DNA from: Cranoglanis bouderius
Lineage: Eukaryota; Chordata; Actinopteri; Siluriformes; Cranoglanididae
NCBI GenBank assembly: GCA_023630585.1
Contig: CM042555.1
Location: forward strand, 10,570,001-10,634,000
DNA length: 64,000 bases
Direction: 5' to 3'
The position numbers were made by a program, and so were the translations under genes. This document shows, piece after piece, positions 12,141 to 24,099 of this stretch (positions are counted from its first letter, which is position 1; each line of letters begins with the position of its first letter). A model generated the notes under the pieces. The model worked only from the letters and a program-made list of their open reading frames with translations. It was not told where the DNA came from and searched no databases.

Positions 12141-13624
12141 CGATTGATACTGTGTCTAAAACGGACACTACACTACAATGTTTATACCACCTGTATTACG
12201 CATAGCAAACTGCAATGTTTCATGTGCATGTCCAAATGGATCTAAATAGAAGATTTTGAGATTTTACCCACTAAACTGGCCATGTCTTCTTTAATAATTT
12301 GCAGTTTAGACAAGGCTATTCCTTGAAATCACAAAATGAGCTCATACATAACGCTTCCTGAATTCCTTTTTTTTTTTTTTTTTACAGAAGTACTGGAAAA
12401 GCCTGTTTTAAGTGAAAAATGTAAACTTGGCACTGTGTAATAAATTTGTCCTAAAAGCCAATCTATATAATGGGCATCAGCTATCCAAGAGGAATTAACT
12501 TCTTATTTACACTCACATGTTTTAATTCTGTGCAATCAATTAAGACTGTTAATGTCCAGGTAAACACAACTGGAAGCCATCTTCTTTCTCACTTGTTTAT
12601 GCTTGATTTCTTTTGTCCCAATCCATCCAGCCATCTATCTTTTCTTCCTCCTACAACACCAACTTCCCTGCATGCATTCTCACTTCTCGACACTGTACCC
12701 AGAGGTGCCGAAGGAAACATAAGAAAGCAAGAAGGCGGTACATCAGTCCTGCTCCTTTAATAAAAATGGAGCCTGTTCTGCTCCTGAAATGCTCCTGGGA
12801 CCCACGGTGGATTTGTAGCTAATTAACTCAAACACATGTGCAAACAGACACTTGTGCATTGCAGGGTTGGTTGGGGTTAAACCAGCAGACCTCAGCGCAT
12901 CGCTGAGAGCGCTATTCTGGCTTAACTAATTCCTCCTGAGACATCCGTTACAATGTACATCGCCATCAGTGCAGATTAAACACTGTTCCTCCCCCCATGA
13001 CAGTTGCCCAATTCATCTCAGTGGCAAGCTAACAGCTGTGTCTAAAAATCATACACGATCAGGTAGTCTGAGGGCTTCTAGTGACACTGCAACAAATGAC
13101 TGCATTACTGCGATCATGGAGACAGATTTGTGCAAACGGAAAAGGCGGAATGCTCTTTCATAGATATGGATTTTTCAAGTGTCAAAGCAATATACTGCAC
13201 ATCTTATTGGTAAGCTGGACAGATAAGTGAAATGGCAAACTTTTCATTTCCAATGTTGCTTTAAAGCTGTAATGACACTGTTATGGATGCAGACATTTGC
13301 AGATTAATGGGTCTCTCAGGTTGAATTGGAAACTTGATCACTATTAGCACATACATCAACAAGATCTCGTAAACTGGCAATACTGAGATCACATTATCAA
13401 GTCATCAGTTTGTACAAGCCAAATGTCCCAGGTTCAATCCTGTCAGTCTTGCTCCATCCTTATGTCTGGGCCTAGAAGATAATCACATCTTTCCTCGCTA
13501 TAGGGAGGGGGGACGGATAGGATACTGGATGCTATACAGCATGTGCACAATTTAAAAATAGACTGTCATACCACTGGTTGGGAAACATGTTCCAAATTCT
13601 GTTAGGCCAATGTATGAGTGTGTA
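12141..13624. other. Intron, nothing recognised
   Basis: No coding similarity or repeat family seen across this stretch. A T run lies at 12367-12382. Confidence 0.5.
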
Positions 13625-14098
13625 ACGTTGCAGGAGAATAATGCAAGACACAAGTGCAGGAACACCATGTGAGCTTTACTGTGAGCGAACCATGAATCAT
13701 AGCCGGAATCCATTGTGACGGTCAAATCACAGGCACTCAGAGCTAATGTAGAGCTAATGCATGATCAACAGTAACAACACAAGCAAGATTCAAAACAGGA
13801 ATACATAAGAAAACAAGATGCTGGGAGAACTAGGCTCAGAAATGTATGATACAATTATCAAGATTTTGCAATGGGACCAACAAACCAGGGTATAAGTAGA
13901 CAAACTCATCAAGGGCTAACACTAAACAGGTGAACACAATAGACCAATGACATAACAAGGGAGGGGGAAAAACACAAAAAATCAAAACAAAGGCACTTGG
14001 CAAAACAAACAAAAGCAGATGGAGGACTAAGAACAAGTGGAAGCAGTGCTTGCAGAACAGGGAACTAAACCATGTGCTGAGAGGGGGAAATTGTGACA
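13625..14098 (-). repeat. Unclassified dispersed repeat, LTR-like in outline
   Basis: The segment starts TGTAACGTTGCAGGAG and ends AAATTGTGACA, giving TG..CA ends. Its text (AGGTGAACACAATAGACCAATGACA) is of a style I associate with dispersed fish repeats. The 87-codon minus frame is very rich in Leu, Phe and Pro and looks like non-coding sequence. No flanking duplication was found, so solo LTR status is unproven. Confidence 0.35.
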
Positions 14099-14880
14099 AA
14101 TTGACCCTAGTGGACAGAATGGGCAGCAGAAATCCAGTTTGAAATGAGAAAACTTCCTATTTCTCACATTAAGTTTCACTCTTGCAGAGTGAATTTTTTA
14201 CTACACCACTGCATCTTTCCTCAGCAAACACACCATGTTATTTGTCATGATTGGTCTGCCTTCTTAAACACTCAGTAAGGGCATCGGGTTGAACAGTATA
14301 CAACAGCATCTTTGCCAAGGACAAATGAACAAATCCTGTCCTGGATGTTTATGACTAATGGGTTAAACAGGAACTTTAAGAAACCCATATTAGGGAAGCA
14401 TGGCTATAATATAAGAAACTGGGATTTATATAGTGATATGGAAACACTACACATGACCTCTACACACAATGTAGAGTTACTGAGCTGATCTCCTCTGCAA
14501 ACTTTGCTTCTTCCAGGTCAATGTCAATACAAATGATGTAGGAATGTTATGAATATAAACGAATGCATGAAAGCATTTACATAAGAATATTAATTATGTT
14601 AATTTTTTTTTCCATTAAGTGGCTACACCGGAAGACATAATTGCCTTTTATAGCAATTAACCTATAAAAATTTGTTACTTTGTACTCTGTTTGGAATACA
14701 TGCATAGATGGATTTTGGTATATAAAGACATACAAGTGACTGAATGAGAACATTTTGAGGTGAATCAAGGACTCTTAATCTTTGTAAACACTGCCATGGT
14801 AATTTGGGACCATGGAAAATTAAGCACCACAGCTCTGGCTCAGCCCATCAAAGTACCCTATACCTACCAGCTAACAGGTT
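14099..14880. other. Intron, nothing recognised
   Basis: AT-rich, no gene or clear repeat. Confidence 0.5.
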
Positions 14881-15020
14881 GTTACATTCTTTGGTTTGTC
14901 CCTCTAAGAAAACCCTCAAAGATTCTATCTAGAACACACAAACCGAAGTTTCTTTTTCAGATAGGGTTCCGAGTAGAAACTATTAGGAAGCTAAAAACCC
15001 TTGAGGAACCCTACTTCTAA
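14880..15020. repeat. Fragment of a dispersed repeat with repeated 'ggttc..aaccc' motifs
   Basis: TTCTTTGGTTTGTCCCTCTA and GAAACTATTAGG with AAAAACCC resemble 32215-32350 and 60340-60460, which carry the same GGTTTGTC signature. Short and diverged. Confidence 0.4.
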
Positions 15021-15740
15021 TAGTCTAAGGTTGTGACTTTACATAGAAGTATTTTCATACAGTACCTACAGATTATTTCTAATTCATATTAAACTATTTT
15101 GAGATTCAGATTCAAAATATGTTCATGAAAAATGTCTAGTTTGCTCGCAAAGCACTCGCACCACAAATGTGAACTAATTACAGTGCTAGAGACCTATGAA
15201 AGTGTTGTTTCTATATCCACAATAAAACAATAAGGCATTCTGTCTACTCTGCCTTCACAAAGAGCTTCCACACACAATCCAGAACACACCAGGGTTCAGC
15301 TGAAGCAAGCCCCAGTTGACTATTTTCAGGAAATCCAGAGATTGGTCCTCTGGACCTCAAAACAGCTTTCACACATCACTACTTCTCGTGAGCCTAAAGA
15401 AAAAAACAGCTTTCCCACTTAACTCTCAGGACAAACAGCCCCGTGTCCAGGAAAAAAAAAAAGTAAGTGTGAAAACAAAGTGTGAATGACACAGGCGTAA
15501 TTTGGGGCAAAATCAGAGCAAGAGTAAGAAAACAAGAAGACAAATATCTTCTAGCTTATTTATTTACTGTAGCTATCTGTGTACTTTCTTGTACCAATCC
15601 AATACATTTTAAAGGGTGCCGAAACCAACAAGTAGAACTGGACATGTATGGCATCAATGGGGATGCCTCCACCACCAACAAGTCTAATCCTTCTTGTTTC
15701 TAATTTGTATGCTCCAAATACCCCAAAATATACTTCAAAC
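15021..15740. other. Intron, nothing recognised
   Basis: No gene or repeat family seen. Confidence 0.5.
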
Positions 15741-16036
15741 AGGAAGGAAGCTGGAGCCTATTGCAGGGGACTCAGGGGACAAGGCAGGGGACACCATGGA
15801 TGGGGTTCCAACCCTTCGCAGGGCACAATTGCACATACGTTCACACACTACAGGCAATTTAGAGATGCCAATCAGCCTACAGTGCATGTCTTTGGACTCA
15901 GGGAGGAAACCAGAGTACCTGGAGGAAACCCCAGAAGCACAGGGAGAACATGCAAACTCCACACACACAGGGCGGAAACGGGAATCGAGCCCCCAACCCT
16001 GGAGGTAGGAGGCAAATGTGCTAACCACTAACCACT
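15741..16036 (-). repeat. tRNA-headed SINE, family 1, copy 3
   Basis: On the minus strand the head reads GGTTAGTGGTTAGCACA and then a B box-like segment complementary to GGGAATCGAGCC near 15980-15991. The body is the same as in the other copies, with the complement of GGGCACAATTGCACATACG. It ends about 35 bp before the Tc1 element at 16072. Confidence 0.88.
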
Positions 16037-16071
16037 ATTTTATCTGCTGGTTACAATGATAATTCCATATA

Positions 16072-17574
16072 CAGGTGCATCTCAATAAATTAGAATGTCG
16101 TGGAAAAGTTCCTTTATTTCAGTAATTCAACTCAAATTGTGAAACTCGTGTATTAAATAAATTCAGTGCACACAGACTGAAGTAGTTTAAGTCTTTGGTT
16201 CTTTCAATTGTGATGATTTTGGGTCACATTTAACAAAAACCCACCAATTCACTATCTCAACAAATTAGAATATGGTGACATGCCAATCAGCTAATCAACT
16301 CAAAACACCTGCAAAGGTTTCCTGAGCCTTCAAAATGGTCTCTCAGTTTGGTTCACTAGGTAAGCCACAAACATTCATTGCCAAAGAAGCTGGCTGTTCA
16401 CAGAGTGCTGTATCCAAGCATGTTAACAGAAAGTTGAGTGGAAGGAAAAAGTGTGGAAGAAAAAGATCCACAACCAACCGAGAGAACCACAGCCTTATGA
16501 GGATTGTCAAGCAAAATCGATTCAAGAATTTGAGTGAACTTCACAAGGAATGGACTGAGGCTGGGGTCAAGGCATCAAGAGCCACCACACACAGACGAGT
16601 CAAGGACTTTGGCTACAGTTGTCGTATTCCTCTTTTTAAGCCACTCCTGAACCAAAGACAACGTCAGAGGCATCTTACCTGGGCTAAGGAGAAGAAGAAC
16701 TGGACTGTTGCCCAGTGGTCCAAAGTCCTCTTTTCAGATGAGAGCAAGTTTTGTATTTCATTTGGAAACCAAGGTCCTAGAGTCTGGAGGAAGGGTGGAG
16801 AAGCTCATAGCCCAAGTTGCTTGAAGTCCAGTGTTCAGTTTCCACAGTCTGTGATGATTTGGGGTGCAATGTCATCTGCTGGTGTTGGTCCATTGTGTTT
16901 TTTGAAAACCAAAGTCACTGCATCCATTTACCAAGAAATTTTGGAGCACTTCATGCTTCCTTCTGCTGACCAGCTTTTTGAAGATGCTGATTTCATTTTC
17001 CAGCAGGATTTGGCACCTGCCCACACTGCCAAAAGCACCAAAAGTTGGTTAAATGACCATGGTGTTGGTGTGCTTGACTGGCCAGCAAACTCACCAGACC
17101 TGAACCCCATAGAGAATCTATGGGGTATTGTCAAGAGGAAAATGAGAAACAGGAGACCAAAAAATGCAGATGAGCTGAAGGCCACTGTCAAAGAAACCTG
17201 GGCTTCCATACCACCGTGCCACAAACTGATCACCTCCATGCCGCGCTGAATTGAGGCAGTAATTAAAGCAAAAGGAGCCCCTACCAAGTATTGAGTACAT
17301 GTACAGTAAATGAACATACTTTCCAGAAGGCCAACAATTCACTAAAAATGTTTTTTTTATTGGTCTTATGAAATATTCTGATTTGTTGAGATAGTGAATT
17401 GGTGGGTTTTTGTTAAATGTGAGCCAAAATCATCACAATTAAAAGAACCAAAGACTTAAACTACTTCAGTCTGTGTGCATTGAATTTATTTAATACACGA
17501 GTTTCACAATTTGAGTTGAATTACTGAAATAAATGAACTTTTCCATGACATTCTAATTTATTGAGATGCACCTG
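16072..17574 (+). mobile_element. Full-length Tc1-like transposon A (1503 bp)
   Basis: Flanked by TA at 16070-16071 and 17575-17576. The terminal inverted repeats are about 202 bp each (16072-16273 and 17373-17574), beginning CAGGTGCATCTCAATAAATT and differing at only a few positions. The arms are long enough to carry inner and outer transposase-binding sites of the IR/DR type. The interior holds one transposase gene. Nearly identical in sequence and orientation to the element at 24100-25621. Confidence 0.96.
16335..17249 (+). pseudogene. Tc1 transposase, DD34E, C-terminus cut by a nonsense codon
   Basis: This cut-and-paste transposase would bind the terminal repeats and integrate at TA. There are 304 codons from the ATG at 16335. 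The N-terminal paired-like helix-turn-helix region (residues about 1-60) includes SQSAVSKHV and a basic GRKKCGRKR segment at 36-44. The catalytic triad is visible: D135 in FSDESKF, D225 in QQDLAPAHTAKS and E260 in SPDLNPIENLW, a DD34E spacing. A TGA at 17247-17249 replaces the CGA present in the sister copy at 24100, a CpG-type change. The frame stays open after it to 17294 (IEAVIKAKGAPTKY), so about 15 terminal residues are lost. It also lacks two glutamines (PPQQCHK in the sister). It might keep partial activity; untested. Confidence 0.93.
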
Positions 17575-17576
17575 TA

Positions 17577-18224
17577 CATCCTACAAACATTCAGCCACTC
17601 GTTCTTGAGATATCGTGCTAAAAAGAATATCAGATAGGCACATAGACAACCTGAAAACATAATGCATCCATGACCTATTGCCAGTGGACACTAGGATGAA
17701 CTGAAATACCCCACAAGTCATCATCTATGTATCCTTCTGCATCCTTTATCTATAGTGAAGTCCCTCAATCCCTTCCACCAGGGGAATCTACAACAGCATC
17801 CCATGCTGCATGGAAATCGATGGTTAAACAGCTTTGTATTGGTCTGTCATTCACTGAGCACAGTGTTTTGTGATCAATAGCAAATCTACTGCTCTCCAAG
17901 CCTCTGCCTTCAGCTCTATCCGAGCACATTTATGCCTTTATAGAATATGTAGTGCGGCAAATGCACTGCATTTCCCCCCCCCTTTTTTATAGCCTCTAAC
18001 CTGCTGTGATTGCACATCATCCTGCACTATAAGGAAATTTAACAGTGACCTGTCAATATGTCTTCGACTAACAGAAATTGGCTGGCTGCTGCTATGACTT
18101 TTGGGAGTCTGGATTTTTAAAAGATGATATTAAAGAGAATGTGGTTAGCAAAGCTTCATTGATAAGGTATTACTTTCTTCATAATGGCTTTTTTAATCTC
18201 TGGTAGTCAATTTATATTAATTTT
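17577..18224. other. Intron, nothing recognised
   Basis: No gene or repeat family seen. Confidence 0.5.
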
Positions 18225-18395
18225 GATAGATCCTTTTATCCAAAGCAAGTTACAAGAAAGACAGAATCCAATTCAAGCCCAGAGCTAAGCACAAGAGGAT
18301 AAAGCGTTTTTCTCAAGGACCCAGAGGTGGACTTCTGACAGTCCTGGAATTTGAATTCACAACCTTGATCACTGAACTACCATTACACTGTTCTC
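18225..18395 (-). repeat. SINE family 2, diverged copy
   Basis: It shares the order of motifs with 28575-28762: ATCCTTTTATCCAAAGC, CTCAAGGACCCAGAGG and TTTGAATTCACAACCTTGAT, then the head complement ACTGAACTACCATTACAC. Clearly older than the 28575 copy. Confidence 0.65.
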
Positions 18396-20327
18396 CTTTC
18401 TTTTTTATTTTTCACTGAACCCAAGCTATGGAAATTCTCTATCCTCTCACCATAATACTAAGGCCAAACCTGTTCTTAGTCATCACACCCCAAAGATGAG
18501 TAGTGAACCTTTCACCTTCACATTCTGTCAGGGCCTGCGTGCCATCATAATCATGGCTCCCAGACGTCCAAGACAAATCGATCCAGCTGTCATGGTCAAG
18601 CTTCAGTGGACATGTACCACAGATATAAATCTCCACTAATGGACCTTTTCTGGACTCGTCTCATCTCCATTCGGGTATAATGTCAGTGACCGGCAAGGCA
18701 GGAAGGTCAAGGGTGACTCTAGGGACCGAATAAAAAAGGTAACGCAGTGACTTTATCTTCCACTTTGTGACTCCTTGGGACCAATTCCCACTGATAAAAT
18801 CATCCATCGAAGCAAGCAGAGACAACATCCAACAGGGGAGGGTCAGTTACAAGCTCATGTACTGACCTAACCAATAAGCTTTAACTACAAAGACACATAT
18901 TTCAGATGCTCCATTCTTGTGTTTGAGTAAAGGTTTATGTTTAAGCTGTAATTTTTACCCTGTGGGTGAGCTGATGGTATTATCAAGGTCAGGGAAGCCC
19001 ATGAGAAAAAAAAAAACAAAAACATCAGAGCAAAAAATTGCTGGTTAAAAAGACTGAAATATAAATCAATTGTATTCTGTCTGAAATGCAGTTAAAAGTA
19101 AAATGATAGAAAGAACTTTAACAGCAGTAGACATGTTATTTAATAAAGATTATATTAATGTACTATACTTTAGAGAGTAAACCTTTTATTTATAGCACAA
19201 GCCACAGTGACAAAGATTAATATTCTATTAAGGTTGCTTGTATTCTGGCTAATTTAAGTAATCCCTTGTCTCAACTAGCTAATCAATTTGGTCTGATTGG
19301 GGAATTGTTATTTCAATAAATTATCACCATTGATTCAGGAGGTGTACAGAGTTTAAATCCCATCTTAATTGAAACATGATGTGAGTCTATGTTAAGGGGG
19401 AAGGGTAATTAATTGAAATAATGTGAGCGTAAATCAAACTCGCCACCTGTTGTTGTAGCAACTGCCCAGTGTGCAAATAACTCCATTGCTCTGCGTCAGT
19501 AAACAGCTTGACCATTTTCACACACAAACCTCACACCATCTAAAGTGAAGCACAGAGCTCAAACTCATGATATAATGTCACAGATGCAGCAGAATCATTT
19601 TTACACCTCGGCAGAGAGGAGTATGTTTAAAGGCATGCTGAGGTACGAGGTCACATTTCCATCTCAATAACTTTACAGGTAGGGTTCTGAGAACAGAGTG
19701 TGAAGCTGTGTGTATACTCTGATGGTGTCCATTTGATGTCTGCAGATGAAATAGCTGCATGAGGTCCTGACAGGGCAGCAGAGATAAACTCACTGCCAGA
19801 CCATATATATTACCCTGCACGCACCAAAAGCACACCAGATGCTAAAGTTCCTGCTCCTGAATCAAGTGGTTCTTGAGATGAAAGCAGGGCCCAGGAACAA
19901 AAAGAGGCTGCAAAATTACATACCCTAATCAAGGGTGGACAAATCATATGTTCATTAGCTAGCCCAGCAGAAAGAAAAGCTCCAATGTGCTAATCCAATC
20001 CAATGTTTTGGTTGCCCTGAAACCTCAAAGTATCAATGTATGGCAAGCTAGCTAGATAAGTGCATTAATACAGACTAAGGTAAACAAATGAGTTTAGGAT
20101 TATAATTCTCTTCTTACAAAGGTTCTAGAGTCACACATCAAGTTTGCACCCTCAACAAACAAGTCATCAAGCCACTGGCTATGATTTTGGTTATAAGACT
20201 TGGTGTTATGTTCTGGGATCTCTTGCAAGAAAGAGTCTGGATAGTGACTTTATTTAACCACATGATGACTACACATTGTGACAGCAGATGAGTTACAGTA
20301 TATGACAGATCTGCGTTGCAATATATA
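18396..20327. other. Intron, nothing recognised
   Basis: About 1.9 kb of unique-looking intronic DNA. No exon, tRNA or TE family was recognised on either strand. Confidence 0.5.
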
Positions 20328-21530
20328 CACTGGGTATAGAAAAGAACCACCCCCCTTTAAAATAATCACATTTTGTTGCTTTTCGCACCTGAAATGAAGA
20401 TGGACAGAGTTTTTTTTTTTATCCAGCTGTATTTACTCAGTGCAACTTATAACATCCAGGTGAAAGATATAACACCAACATGTCAGAAAAAAAAGGTTAA
20501 CCCCCTTTCTTTAATTTGCCTTAATTTTTTAATTACAGCCTTTACTTTGTTGGGATATGTCTCTACTAACTTTGCACATCTAGACTTTGCAATATTTGCC
20601 CACTCTTCTTTTCAGAACTGCTCAAGTACTGTTAAATTTGATGGTGACCATTTGTGGACTGCAGTCTTCAAGTCATTCCACAGATTTTCAATGGGGTTTA
20701 AGTCTGGGCTCTGACTAGGCCATGCAAGGACATTCACCTTTTTCTCCTTCAACCACTGTGTGGTCAGTTTTGCTGTGCGCTTTGTGTCATTGTCATGTGG
20801 GAAGGTAAACCTTCTTCCCATTGACAACTTTCTGGCAGAGGGCAGCCGATTTTCCTCAAGAATTTGACGGTGTTTTGCCCCATCCATTTTCCTTCTATCC
20901 TGACAAGTGCTCCAGTCCCTGCTGCAGAGAAACACCCCCATAACAGGATATTGCCACCTCCATGCTTTACTGTAGGAATGGTGTTATTTGGATGGTGAGC
21001 TGTATTGGATTTCCACCAGACATATCATTTGGTGTTCAGGCCAAATAATTCAATTTTAGTCTCATCTGACCATAACACCTTTTTCCATGTGGCCTCAGAA
21101 TCTTCAAGGTGTGTTTTGGCAAAGCTCAGTCGTGGGTGGCTTTTTTCCTGCAACCCTCCCATACAAGCCACATTTGTGGAGAATTTGTGATATTGTTGTC
21201 ACATGCACACAATGACCACTCTTTGTCATAAATTCCTGCAACTGCTTCAGAGTTGCTGTAGGCCTCTTTGTAGCCTCTCTGACCAGTTTTCTCCTGGCTC
21301 TTTATTCCAGTTTGGAGCGACGTCCTGATCCAGGGAGGGTCTGTGTTGTACCAAATACCTTCCACTTCTTAATAATAGACTTCACTGTGCTCCTAGGCAT
21401 TGATAAAGCCTTTGAAATTTTTTTGTATCCATCTCCTGACTTCCGCCTGTCCACAACTTTATCCCAGAGATCTTTTGACAGTGCCTTGCCACCTATAGTT
21501 GATTGTTTGCTTTAGTTGCACTACAAAATG
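20328..21530 (-). pseudogene. Decayed Tc1-like transposon with transposase relic
   Basis: The left terminus CACTGGGTATAGAAAAGAAC follows TA at 20326-20327. No matching right inverted repeat was found, so the element is truncated. The minus strand encodes a Tc1-type transposase. The N-terminal part (about 21500 down to 21130) includes LSKDLWDKVVD, GYKKISKALSMPRSTVKSI and a TAA stop near 21302. The C-terminal part (20941-20612) includes FPHDND and WPSQSPDLNPIENLWND. A further stop follows at LEQF*, and the frame continues KEEWANIAKSRCAKLVETYP. The middle catalytic Asp region is not well preserved. Non-functional. Confidence 0.88.
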
Positions 21531-21934
21531 CTCCAGGAAAGCTCTTTTCATGCTGAACTAATCAAAATGACCATGGCTAATCACAGTTGAAAGTCAAATG
21601 GCTTTGTGTGCTTTTTGGTTATCCGCTGGCCAACTACAAATAAAAACCCAGACACGAAATCTGCATCCAGGCTACTGATTTGTCTGCCTCTGAACAACTG
21701 TCTCAGGTTAAAAGGATGAAAAAGGATGATCTGTTAGCTCAAGTATACAATACTGTGTATGGCAATTAGTGGTCCTCTGAGTGCATGTCTCAGAGAAAAG
21801 ATCAATGTAAAATTCAAAACCCAGACCAACTAGACTACGACTAAAGAGTACGACATCAAAAGCACTCACAGTTTACAACTGTTTTTTTTTTTTTCATTTC
21901 CCATTTATTTCATTAGCATTCAAACTCTACTGAT

Positions 21935-21983
<49 letters not shown>

Positions 21984-22290
21984 ACATTGTGGATAATTTA
22001 ATAGCTGGTATTTAAAGCGTTTACAAACTGAATCTGTTACACAGAATTTGCCATTTGATATTTTGTGCCAATTCTTTTTCAGTGGTGACTTTCATGTTGA
22101 TGTCTTTCATTAGAAATGGAACACAATCTTTAAATGCCATTTTCCCCTTTTCAATTATGGAGGTATGTGCAAAAGAGAAACATATTTCAGTTCATGAATG
22201 ACTACAGTTTGCAAAACTCTATATAGTAGAAAACATCAAAATTTCCCAGACGGCACTTCATTTAAATAATAAGCCTATATTTGAATAGTT
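21531..22290. other. Intron with a (TG)n array at 21939-21981
   Basis: A TG microsatellite of about 43 bases. No gene. Confidence 0.6.
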
Positions 22291-22380
22291 GGGCTATTTA
22301 AAAAAAAATAAATCTGTACTGAGAGGGTCCATGGTATTTTACAGTTAAAGGGGGTTAAAGGGATTGAACCTTAGCTGACA
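22291..22380. repeat. Fragment related to the hAT-like repeat at 11423-12140
   Basis: AATAAATCTGTACTGAGAGG and GTATTTTACAGTTAAAGGGG echo the segment near 12060-12105. Confidence 0.45.
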
Positions 22381-24097
22381 TTATAATAAACAGTATATTA
22401 CCAATAAACAGCATATTACTGTAGATGAGGCAGGAAACTATATTAAAATCTATATAGGAAGCAAGTTTACCTTTCTTTTATTGCTAGCTAGCTCACAGGT
22501 TCTGCTGGTTTTTGTTTTTAAAAACATGATAAAAAAAACAATGTGACATGAAAAATTATTAAAACATCTATCAATATATTATTTTTGAGCCACTGATCTG
22601 GGAAGAAGCTGGTAAAATAAAAGTGTCTTTTTTAACCTATTTTTTGTACACGAAACAAAAAGGTGGTTTTCATTGATGCCTAATTTTCATTGTATTGTTG
22701 TTCACTCCTGCCTTCACACACACACAGACACACACACACACACACACAAACACAAAGACCTGCCATCAGGAGGGTCCTCAAGCACAGCTTTTGTGTGGCT
22801 GCTTCTATCAATACAGTTTATATGGCAAATAACTGAGATGAAGATAGTTTTAAATAGTTGTTGGTATAAAATCTACAAGAGATGGTCTGGGTCTGTGGGA
22901 CAGCTGAGCACAAGGGTTAGCAAAAGCTGATTTAGCAAAGCATTGCTTTGTGCCTGGAGTTTGAAAAAAAAAATAGCTCAATGCTAATAGCCCCAGGCTG
23001 TAGGGAGCAACCCATAGCCATTCCTTTTGTTTTGTTTTGCTTCGGTATCGTGGAGAGAGGAGGAGCTTTCTTCTCTGAGAGACAACAGTCTGCCCACTGA
23101 GCAAGGGAGGAGATGCACAGTCTGTAATCATTTATCAGAGAGGAGAGAAACGGAGAGGAGAGAATGATAGTGGTGTCATCACAGAGTGGAGATAACACGA
23201 TTAGCTTCGGCGGTGATTCATCAAGCACTCGGTTACTGTTCTTCCCGCTGTGGCGCAGCACAAACCGCTTCTTCTTTTATTACCTTCTTACGCTGTGCTC
23301 ACTTCCACTTCTTTCTCTAATATCTTTATTTGCTTCACTTTCACAAACTAGGAATGTGGGGTGGAAAACTAATCCCACTCCAAAAACAGCGGAAGAGTCC
23401 CATAATCACACATTATGCATAGATTTTTTTTTTTAAGTACCAAGAAAAGAGATCTGAAAAGAATGAAACATAACACACACTCTGAAAGTGAATGCTATAC
23501 CAGTATATTTTTGTTCCCTCAAAGGTACACAGTGGTCCATTTTGTAATTTTTAAAAGCCCTCTGCTGCCTGTGAGGTAAAACTGTATTAACAATGACAAG
23601 CTTTCTCCTTCCCCATAGCCAAGTTACCTTTTAAATAAATAAAGGCAAAATAAAGAAGCAGCAATGTTCCAGCTGGAGACGGGGCTATGTTTTTGGTCAG
23701 AGAACGTAAACAAAAGCCTGTGGGCAGTAATTTATGTAATGTTTTTGCAAAGTAGCCTTGCATTCCAACAGCTGTCAATTATATTTCTGCTCTGAAAAAA
23801 ATTGGGTCACTGAGATGCTGAAAGATGCTGTAAATAAAAACTAAAGGGCATGGACCACTGGTATCCAATAAATCGTGACAAGGCGTCCCATTCCAGAAAT
23901 GAGCATGCATGTGTTTTGGGGTGTGGTTTCAAAACAGCTAGCTTTAGATTATGACAAAATCACTGACTGTACGTTTAAATGAAGAATCATTTCAGATGCA
24001 CAGCAACATTGCAAATCATTTTTTGAGGCAGTGCTATGACTGTAGGTCTAGAAAGTACTTTTAAAAATTACAGACTTTTGCATCTTTACGATCTAAT
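22381..24097. other. Intron, no gene recognised; a CA array and a candidate conserved block
   Basis: A (CA)n array lies at about 22716-22748. The block at about 22980-23420 is GC-balanced and high in complexity, and could be conserved non-coding DNA, but nothing in the sequence proves this. Confidence 0.4.
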
Positions 24098-24099
24098 TA

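Noticed and set aside
13370..13450. B box-like GGTTCAATCC near 13430, possible SINE
   Set aside because: No matching A box or SINE body on either side. Probably chance.
15648..16031. 127-codon open frame, plus strand
   Set aside because: It lies mostly inside a family-1 SINE in antisense. The similar peptides at 9132, 11656, 36244 and 59853 are the same SINE.
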